A stretch of 64,000 nt of DNA from NCBI RefSeq assembly GCF_000686945.1, contig NZ_JMME01000006.1, positions 62,001-126,000 on the forward strand, given 5' to 3'. How positions within the stretch are numbered: position 1 is the first letter of the stretch; the number at the start of each line of letters is the position of its first letter. The notes below the pieces were generated by a model. It did no database searches. It was not told the DNA's origin and saw nothing but the letters and a program-made list of their open reading frames with translations. The translations under genes were made by a program, and so were the position numbers. Source of the stretch: Selenomonas sp. AE3005. GTDB lineage: Bacteria; Bacillota; Negativicutes; Selenomonadales; Selenomonadaceae. This document shows, piece after piece, positions 49,224 to 59,300 of the stretch.

Positions 49224-51824
49224 TTAATCCCGACGGATAAAGTCGGAGATACTTTTTCTTACGGGTTTGTCTGTGGCTGCAGCTGACGCCTGGCTTTGGC
49301 CGATGGCCTCAGCGAGCCCTGGGATATGCTTGTTGGGTTCGGCGTGGTGCATGGGAGCGGCGTCAGCGGCGTTGATGGTGGACAGCGTGGGCACACCATG
49401 TACGGCGCTGGGGACAGGTGCAGGAGCAGGGGCCTCAGCCGGCGGTACAGCGGCAGCTGGTGTGGCTCCGGACTCAGTCCCGGCCGTAGTGGCTGACAGG
49501 GAGGGCGTGATGGGAACATCACGGCTGGTCAGCTGTACTTCCAGAGTATCGCCGTTTTTCACCGGGTCGGTGAAGTCCACGGGAATACCGTTGACCAAAA
49601 TGGTGAAGGTCACGCGGCTGGTAGCGGCTGGCGGCTGGAAGTTGACTGCCAGCAGGGCGTCACTGACCGTGGTGGCCACCCGGGCGGAGGTGTGATAGGT
49701 GATATCACAGCCATCGTCAATAATGGTGCCCGGGCTGGCGGTGCGGCCGTTGACCATCAGCTCTACATTGGCAGACGGGATAGCAAATTCCTTGCCTTCG
49801 TAGTAAATCATGACGGAGGTATCGGCATTTTTGATGTTCAAAATATCGCCCAGTTTCGGGTCATCGTCAGCGATGTATTCCACATGGTCCCCCTCGTGGA
49901 TAGGCATGGAAATACTGGCTGGCAGGTCGTTGAGCAAAATTTCCGGCGTGCAGCTGTATACGGTTTCCGAACCGTTCAGAGTGTAGTGAATCTTGCGGCC
50001 GGTGGGCGGATAGCCTGCGGCCAGCAGCGCCTCGCCCAGACTCTTGAATTCCCGGCTTTCAATCACATCGCCATCAGCCAGCAGCTGGTCGGCGTCAGCC
50101 TCTTTGCCGTTGACGGTCACGCGCTGACGGATATGTTTTTCGCGGCCGTTGATGTAAATGGTGTATTCCTGTCCGGCAGTGACCAAATCACCCAGGCGTA
50201 CGGTGGGGGTGGTGCCGTTTTCACCGGGAATGACGGTGATACGGGCACCGTCCCTGATGACAGTATCAAGGTCAGCCTCTTCGTCCCCGAGCATGATTTT
50301 GGCAAAGGTGCCCATGGTGCCGGGGAAGAATTTCTTTTCCGTGCCGATATTGACCATCAGGCCCAGGCCGGGGTGGCCGTTATACTTGCGCATGTTGATA
50401 CCGGCGTTCAGGAGCGCGTCAGAGACGGTGAGCTCGCGGAAATTAAACAGGCTGTATTCTTCGTCATTGACATAGACGGAGAGAAAGTGCAGGGTGTTGA
50501 GCGAGGCAATTTTCAGTATGCCTAAGGGTGTTACGGCGTCAGGCAAATGCAGTTCATCGGGAATGTCAGTAATGCCGTTGACTACATCCGGCTTGCGGAC
50601 GGCAACTCTGTTTTCCGGCATACCCATAGCATCGGCGACAAATTTTGCCAGTCCCGGCGTCTGGGAACCGCCGCCTACGAGCATAACGGCCTGCGGCGTA
50701 TCGCCGTTCAGTTCAAAAATCTGTTTGGCGATGGCGTTGGCCAAGTTTTCGATATTGGGCATAACGGGGTCCAGTATTTCCCGGGCGGTAAGATGGTACT
50801 CGGTGCCTAAAATATCGGTGAAGGTGACATCTTCGCCGTTGGCAGCCTGCCGTTTGATTTGTTCTGCGATATTGAAGTCCAGCAGGAAACGCTGGCTGAT
50901 GGCCTCGGTTACTTCGTCACCGGCCAGGGGCACCATGCCGTAGGCAATGACAGAACCGTTTTTGGTGATGGCCACGTCGGAGGTGCCGGCGCCGATATCC
51001 ACGAGCACCAGATTGAGATGGCGCATGGTCGGCGGAATCAGCACGTTGATGGCGGCAATCGGCTCCAAAGTCAGAGCGCGCATTTCCAAATTGGTAGCAT
51101 GGAGCGCTGACTGCATGGAGTCAATGACCTGCCGGGGCAGGAAGGTGGCAATGACCACGGCCTTGGCTTTTTTGCCGCGCTGGCCAATCAGCATTTTCAG
51201 CTGAATATCGTCCAGAACGTAACGTATGGTGCTGTAGCCAACGCAGTAATAGCGGCTGGGGTCATCGACAGTGTGGCTTTCGGCCAAAGCGGTCTGCGCC
51301 GCCTGTACGCCGGCAAAATCCAAATTGCGCTGCTGTTCAGCTGTGATGAGGCCGTTTACTTCCATTTCGGCCTCGGCGGTCATGGTGTAGAGGGCACGGC
51401 CGGCGGCAGCAACAGCGGCCGTTTTGATGGGGCCGGTCTTTTCAATCAGGGCATTTTTTACCTTTTCGACGATGGCTGCTACCTGCGGGACATCGTGAAT
51501 TTGTCCGTCGAGCATGGCTCTGGTCTTATGTTCAAGTCTGTTAGTGGCGATGACGTGCAGGTTCTCGTCGTCACCTTCCTCGGCCACGATACCGATAACA
51601 CTGCGCGTGCCAATATCCAGGGCAAAAATGCGCTCGTGTTGTTTGACTGCTTTGGGCGGCGGTGTTTTGATGACGTTGATGGCCTCCACCACTTCCGGGC
51701 TGAGTTCTTCCTCGACAGGAACCTCGACAGGCTTGGCTTTTTTTGTGGTGCGAGTGGTTTTCTTAGGGGCGGCGGTTTTGGCAGCGCCGTCTATATCTGC
51801 TGTAGTTTTCTTTACTGTTGGCAT
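49224..51824 (-). CDS. Very large FtsA/PilM-like actin-fold protein
   Basis: An 866-residue cytoplasmic protein. Residues 1-60 are Lys/Thr/Pro-rich; about 65-445 form an FtsA-like actin ATPase (RIFALDIGTRSVIGIVAEE phosphate loop, a 1C/SHS2-like segment, LVLVDIGAGTSDVAITKNG, VMLVGGGSQTPGLAKFVAD). The following 320 residues contain at least three similar beta-rich units (TVRLGDLVTAGQEYTIYING, SLGEALLAAGYPP, TVSDALLAVNFQPPA) suggestive of ubiquitin-like or SLBB folds. The last 90 are Ala/Pro-rich and end KSISDFIRRD. FtsA itself is about 420 residues and ends in a membrane helix; none is evident here. No ftsZ is nearby. AAGGAG is 7 bases before the ATG. Function unknown. Confidence 0.75.
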   Translation of the reverse strand: MPTVKKTTADIDGAAKTAAPKKTTRTTKKAKPVEVPVEEELSPEVVEAINVIKTPPPKAVKQHERIFALDIGTRSVIGIVAEEGDDENLHVIATNRLEHKTRAMLDGQIHDVPQVAAIVEKVKNALIEKTGPIKTAAVAAAGRALYTMTAEAEMEVNGLITAEQQRNLDFAGVQAAQTALAESHTVDDPSRYYCVGYSTIRYVLDDIQLKMLIGQRGKKAKAVVIATFLPRQVIDSMQSALHATNLEMRALTLEPIAAINVLIPPTMRHLNLVLVDIGAGTSDVAITKNGSVIAYGMVPLAGDEVTEAISQRFLLDFNIAEQIKRQAANGEDVTFTDILGTEYHLTAREILDPVMPNIENLANAIAKQIFELNGDTPQAVMLVGGGSQTPGLAKFVADAMGMPENRVAVRKPDVVNGITDIPDELHLPDAVTPLGILKIASLNTLHFLSVYVNDEEYSLFNFRELTVSDALLNAGINMRKYNGHPGLGLMVNIGTEKKFFPGTMGTFAKIMLGDEEADLDTVIRDGARITVIPGENGTTPTVRLGDLVTAGQEYTIYINGREKHIRQRVTVNGKEADADQLLADGDVIESREFKSLGEALLAAGYPPTGRKIHYTLNGSETVYSCTPEILLNDLPASISMPIHEGDHVEYIADDDPKLGDILNIKNADTSVMIYYEGKEFAIPSANVELMVNGRTASPGTIIDDGCDITYHTSARVATTVSDALLAVNFQPPAATSRVTFTILVNGIPVDFTDPVKNGDTLEVQLTSRDVPITPSLSATTAGTESGATPAAAVPPAEAPAPAPVPSAVHGVPTLSTINAADAAPMHHAEPNKHIPGLAEAIGQSQASAAATDKPVRKSISDFIRRD

Positions 51825-51940
51825 AAAAAAACTCCTTACGACTAATAATTTAAAGGGTTATGTATACTATTTCGCGAAATATATAGTATAATCCTGTTTT
51901 AAGAGGAAAATATTCCAAGCTATAGAATGGGTGTGATATT

Positions 51941-53197
51941 ATGACAGGAAATAAAGAAGTAATTACAGGCAGTGATTTTAAAAGAATGGTTGCCGGGGCT
52001 TATAGTGAGTTTTTGCTGGAGTACGAGGAGATAAATCGTTTGCCCGGAGCCGGCAGTATGCCGGGAACGCATGTTTTGCGTACCATGGGTTCCGCCGTTA
52101 TGCCTTTGAAGGATACGAATGATGACAGCATTGGCGGTTTGTCACGCCGTGTAGCCTCCGGGGCGTTGTTTGGGGCCCGGGGCAGTGCCGGCGTGGTGCT
52201 CGCACAGATGTTCCGCGGCCTGGGTAAGGGGCTGCTGGGGAAGTACAATGCTTCGTCCTCGGAGTTTGGCAAGGCTTTTCAGTACGGAATTTTATACGCA
52301 CAGCGCGTGATTCCCGAACGCCCGGAACGTCCCATTATCACACTGGCCAAGGAAGTGGCCAAGGGAGCTTACCATGCTGTACGAGCCAATAAGCCAATTT
52401 CGGAAATTTTGGAAACGGCCATCGTAGCCGGGGAAAAGGCTTTGCAGAAGGTAGGCACAGAGGATGCCGGGGCGCGGATTATGTTTGCGTTTTTGCAGGG
52501 CTGTCTCAAAGGTTTGGACGGTAATTTCGTATCGCCGGCTGTAAGCCTGTCTTTGGGCTTGGAGGCACAGCAGGCAGGTCTGCCTGACCCGCGCAATGAT
52601 GTGGTTCGTCCTTACTGCGTACGTTTTTCGGTGAAAAATGTGCAGGTGGATATGAAGGAGCTTGAGGCTCATTTGAAGGAATTCTCCACCTTTGCGCTGG
52701 TGGAGAGAGCGGCTACTGGTGTTGATGTGCATTTGCATACTGACCATCCCGGCAGGGTTATCGAGCAGGCCATCGGCTGGGGGCCGTTGAAGGGCATTCA
52801 TGTCACCAATATGAGCGAACCGCATACCCTGTCGGCGCATGACGCTTTGATGAAGGTGGCCCTGCTGGCTGTAGCGGAAAATCGCGTACAGGCCAAGGAA
52901 ATGCAGGAACAGGGCGTGCAGATTCTCGTTACCGGCAGTGAGACGGAAAGCCCCTCAGTGGCTGATCTCATCAATGCAGCTCATAGTGATTTGGCTGATG
53001 CTTATGTGCTGGTGGCGTGGAATTATGATTTCTGGCAGGCGTTCCGGCAGGTAAAGCGGCTGCTGGGTGAACGCGTGGAACTCGTGCTGTGTGAAACGAA
53101 ACAGCAGCAGGCAGCAGCTATTAAGGCGTTTGACGCCAATCTGACCGCGGTGGAAAATGCCATCGTGATGCGTGAGGCTGCTGAACAGGCAAAATAA
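51941..53197 (+). CDS. DAK2/FakA-like protein with altered metal site
   Basis: A 418-residue protein resembling the N-terminal DhaL (DAK2) and middle domains of fatty-acid kinase FakA/YloV. The GARGSAGVVLAQM motif (FakA GARGNSGVILSQ) and the later VDVHLHTDHPGRVIEQAIGWG segment are recognisable. At the DhaL Mg-ATP site, where an LPDGDTGTNM-type motif is normal, it reads LPGAGSMPGTHV, so all metal-binding aspartates appear to be gone. It is also about 130 residues shorter than FakA. It is divergent from the FtsA-like gene across 116 bases that include a TATAAT. It may be a non-catalytic paralogue. Confidence 0.7.
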   Translation: MTGNKEVITGSDFKRMVAGAYSEFLLEYEEINRLPGAGSMPGTHVLRTMGSAVMPLKDTNDDSIGGLSRRVASGALFGARGSAGVVLAQMFRGLGKGLLGKYNASSSEFGKAFQYGILYAQRVIPERPERPIITLAKEVAKGAYHAVRANKPISEILETAIVAGEKALQKVGTEDAGARIMFAFLQGCLKGLDGNFVSPAVSLSLGLEAQQAGLPDPRNDVVRPYCVRFSVKNVQVDMKELEAHLKEFSTFALVERAATGVDVHLHTDHPGRVIEQAIGWGPLKGIHVTNMSEPHTLSAHDALMKVALLAVAENRVQAKEMQEQGVQILVTGSETESPSVADLINAAHSDLADAYVLVAWNYDFWQAFRQVKRLLGERVELVLCETKQQQAAAIKAFDANLTAVENAIVMREAAEQAK

Positions 53198-53218
53198 TTT
53201 TTCCCAAGGTAAAATGAC

Positions 53219-53260
53219 AAATGGGTGGTTGACAAGTCAAATGTCAGCCACCCATTTTTG
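53219..53260 (+). terminator. Terminator after the FakA-like gene
   Basis: AAATGGGTGG-TTGACA pairs with TGTCAG-CCACCCATTT, followed by T. It separates this gene from the peptide-synthetase operon. Confidence 0.85.
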
Positions 53261-53383
53261 TGGTTATCGATAATAAAAGGAATAAGTTGATAAATGTCGA
53301 AAAATAAAAAATTAAGGAAATATTTACAGCAGTAATGACTTTGGGCCGTTGATTTCTGAAGGCGGGTTAACGGAGGAATAAAG

Positions 53384-56300
53384 ATGGATTTGCAAGTGAA
53401 AAAAATTTTGGCAGTGTCTGAAGGCGAGAAGTATGTTTATGATACTTCTGAGACATGGGTGGATTTATTTCAGAAACAGGCAGAGAAATATCCTGATAGA
53501 CTGGCCGTGGCTGATGAAAACGGCAGCATGACATATAGGGAATTGGATGAAGTATCCGACCGCGTGGCAGCGTATCTCCTGGAGAAGGGACTAAAAGAGA
53601 ATACCTTTGTGGCTATCCGCATGGGGCGGTCCAAGGAATTTATTGCGGCGGCACTGGGCGTGCACAAGGCAGGCGGCGCTTATGTACCGCTGGACTTGGA
53701 ATATCCTGCCGGCCGCGTGACCTACATGATGGAAGATTCCGAGGCAAAACTTGTCATAACGGAAAATTTCGTAAGGGAGGCCACAGGAAAGGGCTTACCG
53801 CTTGGCAAGCATGATTATAAGCTGTCGCCGGAAGGCCTGGCTTATATGATTTATACCTCCGGCTCCACGGGAAAGCCCAAGGGGGTAATGATACAGCACA
53901 AGGCGCTCTTAAACTTTGTCCACTTCATTCGGGAGCGTTGGCAGCTGACGGAAAAGAGCCGGATTGCCTGCCATTCGAACTTTGCTTTTGATGCCTCAGT
54001 GGAGGATTTGTATCCTGCGCTTACGGCTGGCGGTTGTGTTTATATCGTCCCGGAAGAGGCCCGGCGTGATATCTTTGAAATGAAAAAATTCATCGAAAAG
54101 CACGGCATTACCGGCGGCTGCTATACCACCCGTTTCGGCCAGATGCTGGCCGGGGATGAGCCGCTGAATGTGGACTACATCGTGCTGGGTGGCGAGGCCA
54201 TGACGAGCACCGTCAAAGCGCGCGGTGCGGTCTATAATACCTATGGCCCCACGGAATTTACGGTGGATGCTACGTATTTTGAACTGGAGAAGGGGAAGGA
54301 ATATAATCCCATCCCCATTGGCCGTCCACTTTACAACTGCGCGGCGTTTATTCTGGGAGAAAAACAGGAACTGCTGCCACTGGGGGAAGTGGGTGAACTC
54401 TGCCTGTCCGGCCCGCAGCTGGCCAAAGGGTATTGGAAACGGCCGGAACTTACGGCGGAGAAGTTCATTGAGATTAAGATAGCAGATGATGATGTGCGGC
54501 GCGTTTATCGCACGGGCGATTTGGCCCGTTACAATGAGGACGGGCAGCTGGAATTCTTTGGACGCATAGACTTTCAGGTGAAACTGCGCGGATTTCGCAT
54601 TGAACTCGGGGAAGTGGAGAGCGCGGCCCTGAAATATCCGGGCATTATGCAGGTGGCGGCCGAAGTAAAGCACGATACTCTTTGCCTTTACTACACGGCT
54701 GACAAGGATATCGACGAACAGGCCTGGAAGTCTGCCATGGAAGAAAGCCTTACGGATTACATGATTCCCGGCTGTTTCGTCCGGCTTGATAAAATGCCGG
54801 AAACGCCTAATGGCAAACTGGACCGTAAAGCGCTGCCGGAGCCGGTTATGGAGCGTGATGTAGAGTACGTTGCGCCGCGCAATGAACTGGAGCAGGCGAT
54901 AGCCGACTGCATGAAGAAGGCTTTGGAACGGGATGTGAAGATTGGCGCTCTGGACAATTTCTTTGAGATTGGCGGCGACTCCATCAAGGCTATCCGTATG
55001 GTCAGTTTCCTGCGGGCACAGGGAATCCTGCTGAAGGCTAATGATGTGCTGAAACACCGCGTGGTGGAAAAGATTGCCCAGTTTGCCAGATATGGCGCTG
55101 CAGAAGTACAGGCAAGCCAGGAGCCGATAGAAGGTTTGGTGGAGGACAGCGGCATTTTCCTCTTCTACAAGGACCTTGACTACCCGGACAGTGCTTATTT
55201 CAATCAGTCCACCCTGCTGGAATGGAAGGGCAGGGCCGATTTTACGGCCTTGCAGGCGGCCTTTGATGGCATCACCTTCCAGCATGATATGCTGCGCAGT
55301 AGGTTTGAGCAGGGGCATCTCTTTGTAAAGGCCGCAGCTGCCGGTGAACATGGGGTGACACTGGAAGAATATACACTGCCTGATGAGACAGACAAGATAA
55401 AGGAACTCTGCGAGGATATCCAGTCCCATCTGGCGGTGGACAAAGCCTTGGTGCGGGCGGCGCTCCTGCATGCAGGCGCAAGGGACCTTTTCTTCATTAC
55501 GGCGCACCATACCATTGTGGACGGCATTTCCTGGCGTATTTTGCTGGAGGATTTGGAGACGGCCTATGGTCAGGTTTTGGCCAAGGAACCCGTTAAGCTG
55601 CCGGAAAAGACGCATACCTATCAGGACTATGCGCAGGCCATGAAAGAGTACCGGGACAGCTATGCCCTGTCGCTGGAGATTCCATATTGGCAGGAAACGG
55701 TCCGCAAGGTTCTGGCTATGGAGACCTCCAAGGGGAAGGACTATAGCCGTCATTTTGCGCAGCTTACCGTTTCTCTGGACAAGCCCGGGACAGACAAACT
55801 GCTCGCGGCCAAACTTTCTGCCTATCAGCTGGAGATTAACGACCTGTTGCTGACGGCTGTCGGCAGAAGTTACCGGCAGACCTTTGGCAAGGACTCCCTG
55901 TCCCTGCAGCTGGAAGGTCATGGCCGTGAATACATTGGCAAGGAACTATTGACCGACCGCACCATTGGCTGGTTTACTTCCATCTTTCCGGTCGTGTTGG
56001 AAAAGCTGAATGGAGAGGCGCAGCATGATCTCATACGGGTGAAGGAGACGCTGCACCGTATTCCGAACAAGGGTGTCGGCTATAATGTCCTCGCCTTTGT
56101 GGAGGGACAGCATAAGCTCGCTTGGGAAAAGAATCTCATTCCGAAAATGGTGTTCAACTATCTGGGCGATGTGGCAGGTGCTGAGGACAACAGAAAGTAT
56201 TTTGCCCCGGACAGCAAGGATGGTTTTTCCACGGGGCTGGACTATCAAGCGGTGAAGAATTGTGACGGCCCGGATTTGGCGGTCAACTGTCTGATTGACG

Positions 56301-59300
56301 GAGGACGGTTTGCCCTCTATTTGGACTACAATACGGGTCTTTACGATGAGAAAACAGCACAGGCCTTTGCACAGGGGATTCTGGGCGAGATTGGGGCGCT
56401 GACAGCGCATTTGGACGGTGTTCGTGAACCTGTGGCCACGGCCTCGGATTTAGGGGAAACTTCTTGGAGCGAGGAAGAATTCAACGCTGTTGTTGCTGAA
56501 TTCGCGGCAAGAGGGGAACATATCGAGCGGATTTATCCGCTGACGCCGCTGCAGGAAGGAATGCTCCTTTCCCATGTCATGGACCCCCATGATTCGGCTT
56601 ACCGACTGGTGGATATCTATGCCCTGAACTTCCTGCCCACGGAAAAAGAACTTCGCCTGGCATTGGATGCACTGGCCGTTAAGCATGAAGTCCTGCGCAC
56701 GGCCATCATTCATGAAGGGGTAGCGGTACATCGTCAGGCCATCACGGACAGGAAACCCGGCCTTTCGCTGGTGGATATCAGCAAAGAGCAGGACAACTTT
56801 GCTGTCGCGAACAGGATACGGGAGAAAATGCTTAGAGAGGGCTTTGACCTGCAGAGAAGGCCGTTGTTCCAGATTATCTGCGCCAAGACCTCGGAGAATA
56901 CTGCCTGCCTGATTACGGCTGTTCATCATATTATCGTTGATGGCTGGTGTGTGGGCACATATCTGAAAGACTTTGAGCATTTCCTGCAGATGGCAAGGGA
57001 AGGGATAACGCAGCCGGAGATTATGTCTGACAAGAATGGCCTTTATGAGGCCATGGTCAGGGAACTCATTGCCAAGGACAGGAAAGTTGCTGCAAGGTAC
57101 TTTGCTAATCTATTGGAAGGCTATGAAAATCAGGCGGAGATTCCTGCCTATGGCAGGATTGCCGAACATGAGCGCTATAAGGATAATAGGATTATCAGAC
57201 ATCTGGATGCCGGACTGATTGGGCAGTTTGAGCAGATGTGCCGCAATGCGGGCGCAACTCTATCCAGTGGTATGGAACTGGCCTGGGGCATGGTGTTGCA
57301 GACTGTCTGCCGTCTGGATGATGTGGTGTTTGGCAAGGTGGTTTCCGGTAGGGATAATACCTCCGCCGATGTGTCCGACCTGGTCGGCCTGTTCATCAAT
57401 ACGGTTCCTGTGCGGCTTAAGGCAGGCAAGGATTCTACCGCGGCAGAACTGTTGCAGAATCTTTATGAACAGTCCCTGGAGGGAAATCCGTTTGATTTCT
57501 GTCCGCTGGCTGATGTACAGAAAGCGATTGGCATGACTGATGGTCTGGTCTATTCCATTCTTTCCTTTGAGAACTACGGGGATGATGAGGAAGGTTTGTC
57601 CATGCTGAAGCCCATGCTCGTCAAAGAAGAGCATGTGGGCAGTTATGTCGGCATTGATGCAATGGCTTTGGCCGATGGCAGCATCGAGGTGATTCTGTCC
57701 TTCGACCCGCAGCGTTACCGCAAGATTGAGATGGAACGCATCTTCGCCCTTATGGAACATTACATTGCCTGCATGGTGGAGCAGCCGCAGCGTTCACTTC
57801 ATTCTCTGCCGCTGCTGGACAAAGAACAGGAAGCGGAGCTTATAGCTCTGTCCCAAGGGCCGACATATGTGTATGATATGTCCGAAACCTGGGTGGATAT
57901 GTTCCTCAAGCAGGTGAAAGAAAGACCGGAACATACGGCCGTTGTGGACAGCACAGGAAAGTATACCTACGGGGAATTGGAGCAGGTGTCCAACAGCATA
58001 GCAGCCTGGCTGCGGGAAAAGGGAACCAAAGAGGGCGACTTTGTAGCCCTGCGCATGGACCGTGTTAAGGAATTCCTGGCCGGTGTGATTGCCGTGGAAA
58101 AGCTGGGGGCAGCCTATGTGCCCATTGACCCGGCATATCCGGAGGACCGTATTGCTTACATGCTCGAGGACTCGGCTGCGCGGGCTGTTTTGACCGAAGA
58201 CGTGGTGGCGGAGGCCATAGCAAAATATCCAAAGGCAGAGTCGGTTAACCGCGCAGTGCCGCAGGGGCGCGCCTATATGATTTATACTTCCGGCTCCACG
58301 GGACGTCCCAAGGGAGTAGTGCAGAGTCACCGTTCCCTGCGTGCCTATGTGGAATGGCGGCTGGTTGATTTTGCTATCACGGAAAAGAGCGTTCATGCCG
58401 TGCATCCGAGTTTTTCCTTTGATGCATCTTTGGAGGATTTGCTCTGTCCCATCGCCGCCGGGGCTGAAATTCATATCCTGTCGGAGGAATTGCGCCGCAA
58501 TATGGAGGAGATGAAGGACTACATCATCGAGCATGGCATCGTCCAAGCCTCGTTTTCCACGCAGATGGGCATGGCTATGCTCAATCAGTATCCAGATTTG
58601 CCCATGCGTTATATGTTGATGGGCGGCGAAAAGATGCTGCCCTGCAGAAAGACGGATATCCAGATTGTCAATGGCTATGGCCCCACGGAATTCACCGTGT
58701 GTTCGTCCTATCACTGGGTAGACCAGGAAAAAGACATAGATATTCCCATCGGCCGTCCCGTGCCCAACACCTATTCCTTTATCTGTGACGCCTATGGTCA
58801 TCTGCTGCCCCAGGGAATGGCAGGCGAATTGTGTCTGGCTGGAAATCAGATTGCGGATGGCTACTGGAACAAGCCGGAAATCACCGCCAGAAGCTTTGTA
58901 CCCTGTCCTTGGCTGCAGGGGCAGAAAATGTACCGTACAGGCGATTTGGCCCGTTACAATGAAGACGGGGAACTGGAATATTTAGGCCGCATAGACCATC
59001 AGGTCAAACTGCGCGGCTTCCGCATAGAACTCGGTGAGATTGAGAACTGTGCCAGCCGGTACGATGGCATTGAGCAGGTGGCGGCAGCTGTGGTGAAGGA
59101 GCAGCTGGTCCTTTATTACACGCAGGCAGAGGGCACTAAGGTAGATGTAGAACAGTTTAAGCACTTCCTGTCCGGGACACTTACGGAATATATGGTGCCA
59201 ACCGTCTATATACCGCTTGAAGTCATGCCGCTGACGCCCAATGGCAAAATCAACCGCAAAATCCTGCCCGTGCCGGACTTGCAGGGCCAGCATGTTGCCT

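Noticed and set aside
53996-55921. 641-codon minus-strand frame inside the peptide synthetase
   Set aside because: Antisense shadow of conserved adenylation and epimerization domains; no homology-like motifs.
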